DNA from: Triangularia verruculosa
Taxonomy: Eukaryota > Ascomycota > Sordariomycetes > Sordariales > Podosporaceae
Reading direction: 5' to 3'
NCBI GenBank assembly: GCA_033296885.1
Contig: MU863930.1
Span: forward strand, 170,587 to 234,586
DNA length: 64,000 nt
The position numbers and the translations under genes were made by a program. The notes under the pieces were generated by a model. That model was not told where the DNA came from and ran no database searches. It saw nothing but the letters and a program-made list of their open reading frames with translations. Positions 57,101-64,000 of this stretch are shown here, piece by piece (the first letter of the stretch is position 1; each line of letters begins with the position of its first letter).

Positions 57101-60100
57101 TGTTTCGGACAGGAGCCTTGGCAAGGCACCGGACACATGGCTTTCCGGAAGCTTCAAAACAGACCTGGGTCCAGGGGCTCTCCTCAGCAAGTGCACTCTT
57201 CGATATGCCTTTCGGTCTGAATTTGTGTGCACACCAGGGCAACACTTGCCTGTACTACCTTACAAACACACTTACCGCAGACAGGCCTGGGTTGATGTCG
57301 TTCCTTCCGAGACAATGAACATGATGTGTCACGGTGGTTCGTACATACATTCCCCACATTTGGCGGGAGCCTGAACCTTAATTTTTCAGCCACAGTTCAG
57401 TTTCCGGTCGGGTCCAGGTGGTCCTTTCCAATTGCAATGCTCGTGAGCGATATTTGGATGAATTTGAGCCCGACACTGCGGCACCGGGCAAGAGCGGACA
57501 TGGATTAAGGTAAACCTGACATCACTCCCGCCGTCTCTCCGCCTTTTGACATCTTTGCATCTGAACTTCTACCCTCTCTCCGAGAGCTTCGCCGCCGGGA
57601 TCACGGTCGGTGGTGGCGTGGGGCGGTGCGGAGCCGGTACCCGCCCCGACCGGCCGACAACCCCGACCAGACAGGCCCCACAAACGGCCGCTAAATTCAC
57701 CCAACGCCCGCTAAACCTCCACACTTGGACAGCCGAGTTCCAGGCCACTTCACCGGCCAACTCTGCTACAACTTGCGGCACGGAACCTTAACCCCCATGC
57801 TCACTCAGCTGTCATTCTTAATCCTCGGCCTTCACTTCACTCCGTCCCCCGCGCCGAGATTCGATTTTAACCTGTGCACGGATGAATGGGTGGGAGCGGT
57901 CTGGTCTTGCCAGCGACTCGGTTGGTCAAGTTGTCGTCTGTCCTCATTACTTTATTGATGTCTGATATTAGCGTCCCAGACTTTTCTACGACAGCCATCC
58001 CACGTCAACCTAGAATCAGAGTAGTAGGCGGCACTCGATGGAGGCCATCTTAACGGATTCGATCATGGACAGCCGTAAAGGGAAACCAAGCCCATATTGC
58101 CAGGCTCCCAGTGTGCAGCGCCTTGTGACATCGCTGTGGTGTCGTGGGAATCGCGTCCCAGCCGCTGCAGTATCGACACGATCCTACCGCCTGTCGCGCT
58201 CTTTTTTGTGGTAATGGGCTGTAGTTTGCTGCTGTTGTGTGGTAAGAAGCGGTGGTACTTCGGGCGCTCTTTGATTGCCCACCTATATGATGGCTGCTAT
58301 TATGCCAGGCTCTCCAGCACTTCTTCCCCAGCAGGGTTACATCCAGCGTTCCCTGGCTTGTGCTCACGCTGTTCCAGCTCCAGCCAGATGGACCGTCCAA
58401 CGTCGCACGCGAGCCTTTGCTCCCCCTGCGAGCAATACCGGTTCCCAGGCGGATATTATCCGACTTGCGGGCAGATCGACGTGGCGTTCGTCTTAGTGCC
58501 CCTCGCTTAGCAGCTCAAAGGCTTTGGTGCTTCTTTAGGCATGGTCGATGATCGACGAGCGTTTTCGACGTTTCTGGGCTCGGGGAATATGCCACGCTGC
58601 CCTCGCATGCCATCGTCATGGCCCTTAACCAGCTTCCTCTTTCGGACACTACACCACCATCCCGTCATCATGAGGAGAGCTCGATCGCTGGCTTGATTGT
58701 CCGCCGTTCGGGGCGATGCAACGTAGCCGTCTGGAGCATGCCAGTTCTACCGTTGTTTCGTTTCTCTTCTCCGGCAGCTCTCTTCGTGGTGCCTGCCTCT
58801 GATTCAATACTGGGCCTTTGCCGGTTGCCCCGTCATCTCACCGCATGTTGGTTGCGAAGCCTTGGGATTCCATAGGAGACGCCAGATATCAGACGATGGC
58901 CCCTCCTACGCCGCAGTCACCATCTCCGCCTGCCTTTTTCAGATTCAGGATGACATCGCTTCGCTCTGTGTCACGCAGCACCAGTTCTGTGCTCGGTCTA
59001 AGTATACTAAGACGTCTACTGCAGTGGTCACCTTCGTGGACCAAAAACCTAGCCATGGCTATTGCAACTACGATTGATCCAGGCATGCCCGGCACGCAAC
59101 TTGTGGTTTGTCATGCTTTGTTCAGGCTTCTTTCTTGATGGGCACATAATTATCGCGGGTTCTCAGCCCAGAAATCCGGACCAGGAAAGAGCATACCTTG
59201 GCGTCCAGGGCGTGCAAGTCGACCTATCATAGCCATGCGTCATCTGTCAGATACTAAATGACGAAGCTCTGTTGACACCAGGCATTTGTCCTTACGAAAT
59301 CACCACTATCTCACATTCCCCAGATGTCTCTGGTGCTTTCACTTTGAGACGTACAGCGACGATGCAGCACTGTTGCAACCTGGAATGGAGGTTGCACCGC
59401 CACGAATGTCGATTGAACCAATACACAGATGTGCTTCTACCAGTCACTGATGCAGCTGTCACAAGAAGCTCGCCCAGCGTGCAGATGACTGCTCAAAGTT
59501 TGTTGGAGGCTGTCACTACACTATGATCCTCGGCTTCCCATGTCGATCAGCATGGTACCCATGCTGACTTGAACTTGATGGGAGCTGGACAACAACACGG
59601 GGAAATCAGCAAGTGCAACGTTCGACTGCTCCTCCCGCAAGCTTCACAATCCCTTCAGCCCGGATTGCTACCCAATCTGGTTTGGCGCGTGACTGGCAGC
59701 CCTGCATCTGCCCAGGGTGTTATTATCGATCTCCCAGTACCAAACCACTGGCAACTAATCACCCCCAACGCGAGGTTGTGAGGTGGTCATTTCAAAATTC
59801 TCGAGACGTGGACACGGAGTACGTAGCCTATCAGCCTCCGTCAGGGCGTTCGTGGGTGTCATTCATGCGCTTCACACTTTGTGGCGTCCCGTCCTGTACT
59901 GCCATAGCCGAATGCGAGTTGCAAATTATCACAACTTTGCCGCAGTAACCCCTCCTATATTCGACACGACAAGAGCTTAGACGATATCACAAGCAGGTGG
60001 CATGCCAGGCTCCAAACCAGGAGCAGAATCAAAAAAGAGCCTCGCCCATGATCACAACCGAACGCAGTACCGGGTACCGACCTTAGCAGACAGAGTCACT

Positions 60101-63100
60101 TACTGTGACGCAGATCAGTCCAAGAGCAGTTTCGACAACGAGCCGGGAGATGAGGTTATTACGAACTTTTCGGCAGGACCTCGCTTCCAAAGAACATCCA
60201 CGTCGGCAGTAGTTCCTTCGAAATGTTCAACATCATTGGGGCATTGGAACCGTTGCTCGGGGAAACTCTAGCCCGGAGATTTCGTAGCAAGTTTCCATGG
60301 TGGCCTCGCCTTCACGCCCCCTGAGCCACTCGAAGACGGGACGTCGCTCATAGTATCCGGTCTTTAGGGATAATTCGCACCTTGGCAATGCTTTTTCGGG
60401 TCACCGACGTACTACGGCTGGACGGTAGGGAAGCGAGGCCGTTAGTGTGGCGGCTGGCGGGATCGTGCTCTGGGCCAGCAGTGGCTGCTGACCCAGCCAT
60501 ATATTATTATGGTTATTGCGATCTCTGGGCCTTCGATACTGTGACGTTGGGAGTCTTTTATCAACGCCACAGAACCGAGCTTCGGTCATGTTCACATCCC
60601 AAATAGGAAGCTCAGTAACGAGACCCCCAGCTGCCAGCCGTTCTAACCGTTGGTTCATCGCTAGAAGCGCGCACGACTCCTAGCGCTTTCACGACGCACT
60701 TTGAGTGCTTCGGCAGGTTTGTCGAGCGCAGAAGGGCTTTATGATGACCCTTCCACATAGCCAGGATCGTGACGGTACTCCGCGAAAGTCCATCAATGTG
60801 AGAAAGTAGATCCATTGAGATGGCCTCGTCAAGTTACGCCGGGGCAGTCACACCCTCCCCTTTGTTCTCACCACCAGATAGTTGGAGTGGTAGTTCGACA
60901 GGTCAGCTTGTTGTCGGATATCTGTCACCTGCATATCAACTTCCTCACTGGCTCCCCAGCGTCACGAGCTCCTAGACTTTCCATACCGATCCCTGCGATC
61001 GAATACATCAAGACCCGCCGACGCACATCTGCATGCTCCCACGACTCGTTTGGCACACCTCTAGCGCGCTCAAGCGCTTGGTAGAGCTCGCTAGGGGACG
61101 ATCTGGAACAGACTTGTCATCATGGGAGTTGAGCAATGGTCGTTGGCCCTTGCTGACAGGAAGCGGCGCAAATAGGCTCCAGGACCAAGCGACAGAATGG
61201 TGAGCACAGAGAGCTTCTGGACTGTCTCCAGCTTCCTGGTAATTTCCGCCTCGACAACCATCCCAAAGGTGACGGCGGACGATCGTTAAGCTCCGGAACG
61301 GGTCTTCTTTCCTCGTGTCACCATAATCCGTGCAGAATACTCCGTCTAGATACAGAGGCGGAGTTCGGCCTGGCTCAGGCGGCAGTCAACTTCTTGAACA
61401 GCGGTGCCATCCACCAGGGAGGTTCCACCGTCATGCCATGATCTTGATGGCGTCCGTCCACTGGTGTTAGTCCAGCAGTTCTCTTCCGGCTCGCAAGGTC
61501 AACAGTGCATCTGCGCCATCAGACATCGAAATGGTCTTCTGGGCATGTGGCCGCAAGCCAACCCAACAGCTGCTCACGCACCACCCCCCGACGTCGGAAG
61601 AAGTTGCACACCTGGCACGCAGTTGTTGCCAATCTTCATCCGAAGAAAAAACCCAGTCTTTTATTGTCAACCAGCCCGATGCAACGCAACGCAGCCCTCT
61701 CTCCCCAAAACGGGAGTCGCACCGGCACTTGGGCGGTCTTTCATGGGCCCCCCTATGATCACTGTTACCTTCGGGAGTCTCAATGTGGTCAGGGGTGAGC
61801 ACAAGTTGCCGGCTCGGAGAACAGAGGTATCATTCTCTGTAGACTTATTTTGCGGCCACTCACAGCTAAGTGCTTTTCAACAGCTCACGGTGAATAAAAC
61901 GTTGCGCAGAGCATACTGTCTTTACGGGCGACGTTGAATGGTTGTCTTGGACGTTGATGGTTAAGCCTCAAGGGTTCTACCCGTTTGGACTAGTCTCAAC
62001 GCCTATTGGACCAGATCAGCGGCCGTTTTCTGACCGTTGCGAGAAATGTCTCAATCTGGGAATAGCGATCATTTTCTCCACTTTTGCCAACGTTGATTGT
62101 TTCCCCTTTTGGTTAATTTTTCTTTCTTTCCTGCTCGCTCGGTGGCTGGGGACACCTGAAGGATCACTGGCCAGCGCCAGTGCCACTCCCCTGTCGCTGC
62201 CCAGTTGTGACTTGAGAATTGTGGCTGAATTTTCCAGGTTCTTGACCCGCTGCCTAGCGTGAAAAATAAAAGCAATGATCGTTCGATAATCTGCTGCCAA
62301 CGTCGAAAACGGCTTGGCTTGGGGGAGAGGTCCCCTGTAGCAACGGGGGTTCCCCACGGGTGCTGTGAATCTAGTGAGCAGGGTCCAAAAATCCCATCCG
62401 TACCTCGACTTCTGAAGCCTGTGTCTTTCACCATCGACACCATTGTTGAGGTGATTCTGACAGGATGACTGTTTGTTATCATCCCAAGTTACACTGCTTT
62501 CCTCGTCAGCAGTGTTGATGATCGACTCCCTCAGCCCAACGCCTTGCTCATCCAGTAACGTGACGAGCCGATGGCCGACATAACTTAACACAGATCTTAT
62601 ACCTGGCACCAGCATCAAATCTATTGGGCACGGAACTGCATAGCAGCTGTGGATGGATTTGTTTGCGTTGCTCAAAGACGGCGCTTCTGAGATCTATGAT
62701 GCATGGACAGCCAGTCCTTCTATGCAGAAGGTTGCATAACACACGTGTATGTGCATGCTGTAGGTACGGAGGAAGGGTGCTCTTTCGAAGCTGTTCAACT
62801 CACCGTATTTCTGGCGTGATAGCGATGCCTCGAGAGCAAGGACGCCACAGCTGCAAGCCTCCTGAGCCCAAACCCTGTTTATTCCACCCCCGCGCTAATC
62901 ACAAGGACGGATTTCTCTCCGCTGGCCCTCGGTTGCCAATACGAGCTTGGTTGGGGGTCAGCATATGACACGAAAGTTCGTTTCTCGCGAGCTGATATAT
63001 TGGGAGTTTTTCTTGGGAACAGTATAGGTTCTTTATGTGCCACGCTTGGTTGGGACGTATCATGACGAAACCTTCAGAGTGCCATCGAGTCACACACACA

Positions 63101-63867
63101 CACACATCAAATCCATCAAAAAGCACAGACCAGTGAGCACAACAGCAACCGGATTTTTTCAAGGGCAAGTCAGCGGCGGGCGGCAGATCGGCGCTCGCAT
63201 GCCGGGGCGGAACAGGGCAGCGACAGCCGAGACATAACAGGGGTCCATGCACTTCCATGGGGTTGGCCGTGTCGTGGATCCCGCGGATCTCCTTCTGATC
63301 AGCCAGTTTTGGTGGTGATGTTGTTTGTTAGCTGCACGGCAGGGCCGTGGGGTTAATCGCTTCTCATTTTGCTTCCCTATCACCGTCTAGACCACCATCT
63401 TTCATTCAATGACCCTCCTCATTGCTTTTTCACATGGCTGCTGCTGCTGCCCGGGGCTGAAGAGAGGTTCTATTGAACTTTTGTCTGTTCCTCCGACGTT
63501 GTACATGTACAGAAGTGAACACGATGGTGATCTACAGAGATGATGTTTTTGGTTACCTATCGATATCACTGTGGGTTTGGATGGTAGGTTGTGGCTTTGG
63601 GGTCACATCCATTTTATGTTATCTTGGGTTCAAGAGTGCGATGAATGCCCAAGTGTGACACTGGGGACCTAGATGCTTCTTTTTCCACACAATATATTCC
63701 TCGGTACTTATGGCGGGCTGCCAGGTTAGGCGTTTATGATAGGGACAATATAATAGATAAAGTGGTTTATCAAATAGACGATATTGCGAAAACCGAGAAG
63801 GAGAGGGATCTTCTTGAGAGATTCGGCCACCCCCCTGGATGCTGTATATACTGTGTCCATTCATCAA
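54140..63867. other. Gene-poor region, 9.7 kb
   Basis: Upstream of the zinc finger gene and extending to the artefact-like end. No supportable gene. Longest frames are 62016-62675 (-; no ATG start, no domain), 61404-61937 (+) and 54170-54868 (+); all overlap competing frames on the other strand and none shows a motif. Composition is near 50% GC throughout, with no long repeat, no transposon protein and no obvious RIP signature. A (CA)8 tract is at 63091-63106. A short + strand frame at about 63700-63860 (RAARLGVYDRDNIIDKVVYQ) is protein-like and could be the edge of a gene lying beyond the window. Confidence 0.45.
63091..63106. repeat. (CA)8 microsatellite
   Basis: Eight CA units in non-coding DNA. 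Confidence 0.9.
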
Positions 63868-63901
<34 letters not shown>

Positions 63902-63916
63902 GGGGGGGGGGGGGGG
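63868..63916. repeat. Poly-G block with CCCC, likely artefact
   Basis: 27 G, then CCCC, then 18 G. It is followed by 84 bases of low-complexity AT-rich sequence with short G and C runs. This pattern is typical of low-quality read ends or two-colour sequencing artefacts at a contig edge rather than of fungal chromosomal DNA. Confidence 0.7.
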
Positions 63917-64000
63917 TTAGATAAAACCAAATATACAAAAATATAAGGGGGAAAATTGATTAAAATAAAAACAAACTAACCACCCCCAGATAGGTAATGG

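Noticed and set aside
62016..62675. A 219-codon minus-strand frame
   Set aside because: Begins at TTG rather than ATG, has no motif or exon partner, and the region shows no coding bias.
45394..64000. RIP-mutated transposon island
   Set aside because: Base composition is not shifted to AT, stop-riddled transposon frames are not recognisable and no long repeat is seen.

Overview
The window looks like chromosomal DNA of a filamentous ascomycete, most likely a Sordariomycete. Genes carry short GT-AG introns (about 50-146 bases) with CTAAC/CTAAT-type branch points, coding DNA is GC-rich, and leaders and intergenic DNA are full of pyrimidine tracts. The protein families are typical of Pezizomycotina: LaeA-like methyltransferase, Hce2-type secreted protein, HeLo-like protein, DUF3433 membrane protein, CE2-like GDSL esterase, GPI-type aspartyl protease. 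I see no rRNA, tRNA, CRISPR, transposase or reverse transcriptase.

Left part (0.3-18 kb): a LaeA-like methyltransferase (+), a plant-type O-methyltransferase (+) with a long CT microsatellite in its last intron, a HeLo-like/coiled-coil protein (-), a small secreted Hce2-like protein (-), a 14-helix-type MFS exporter (+), a Pro/Gln-rich unknown (-), an SRPBCC/START-like protein (+) and, convergent with it, a Dabb-domain protein with a polyglutamine N terminus (-).

Middle (19-45 kb): a 1,492-residue hybrid histidine kinase (-), SAICAR synthetase of purine synthesis (-), a possible 79-residue three-exon gene (+), a GPI-anchored aspartyl protease (+), a 927-residue protein with what looks like an inactivated caspase-like core (-), D-arabinono-1,4-lactone oxidase (+), a DUF3433 multipass membrane protein (+), a probable BLOC-1 subunit CNL1 (-) and a secreted CE2-like GDSL esterase (+).

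Right part (45-64 kb): very gene-poor. One convincing gene, a two-finger C2H2 transcription factor (-), lies between 7.7 kb and 9.9 kb stretches in which no coding sequence could be supported. The last ~130 bases contain a poly-G block and AT-rich low-complexity sequence that look like an assembly or sequencing artefact.

The genes do not form one pathway. Exon structures were built by hand from reading frame, splice signals and family match; no transcript or database evidence was available. Two observations stand out beyond the gene list: a repeated switch from C-rich to G-rich sense strand inside genes on both strands, and the probable pseudo-protease at 30-33 kb.
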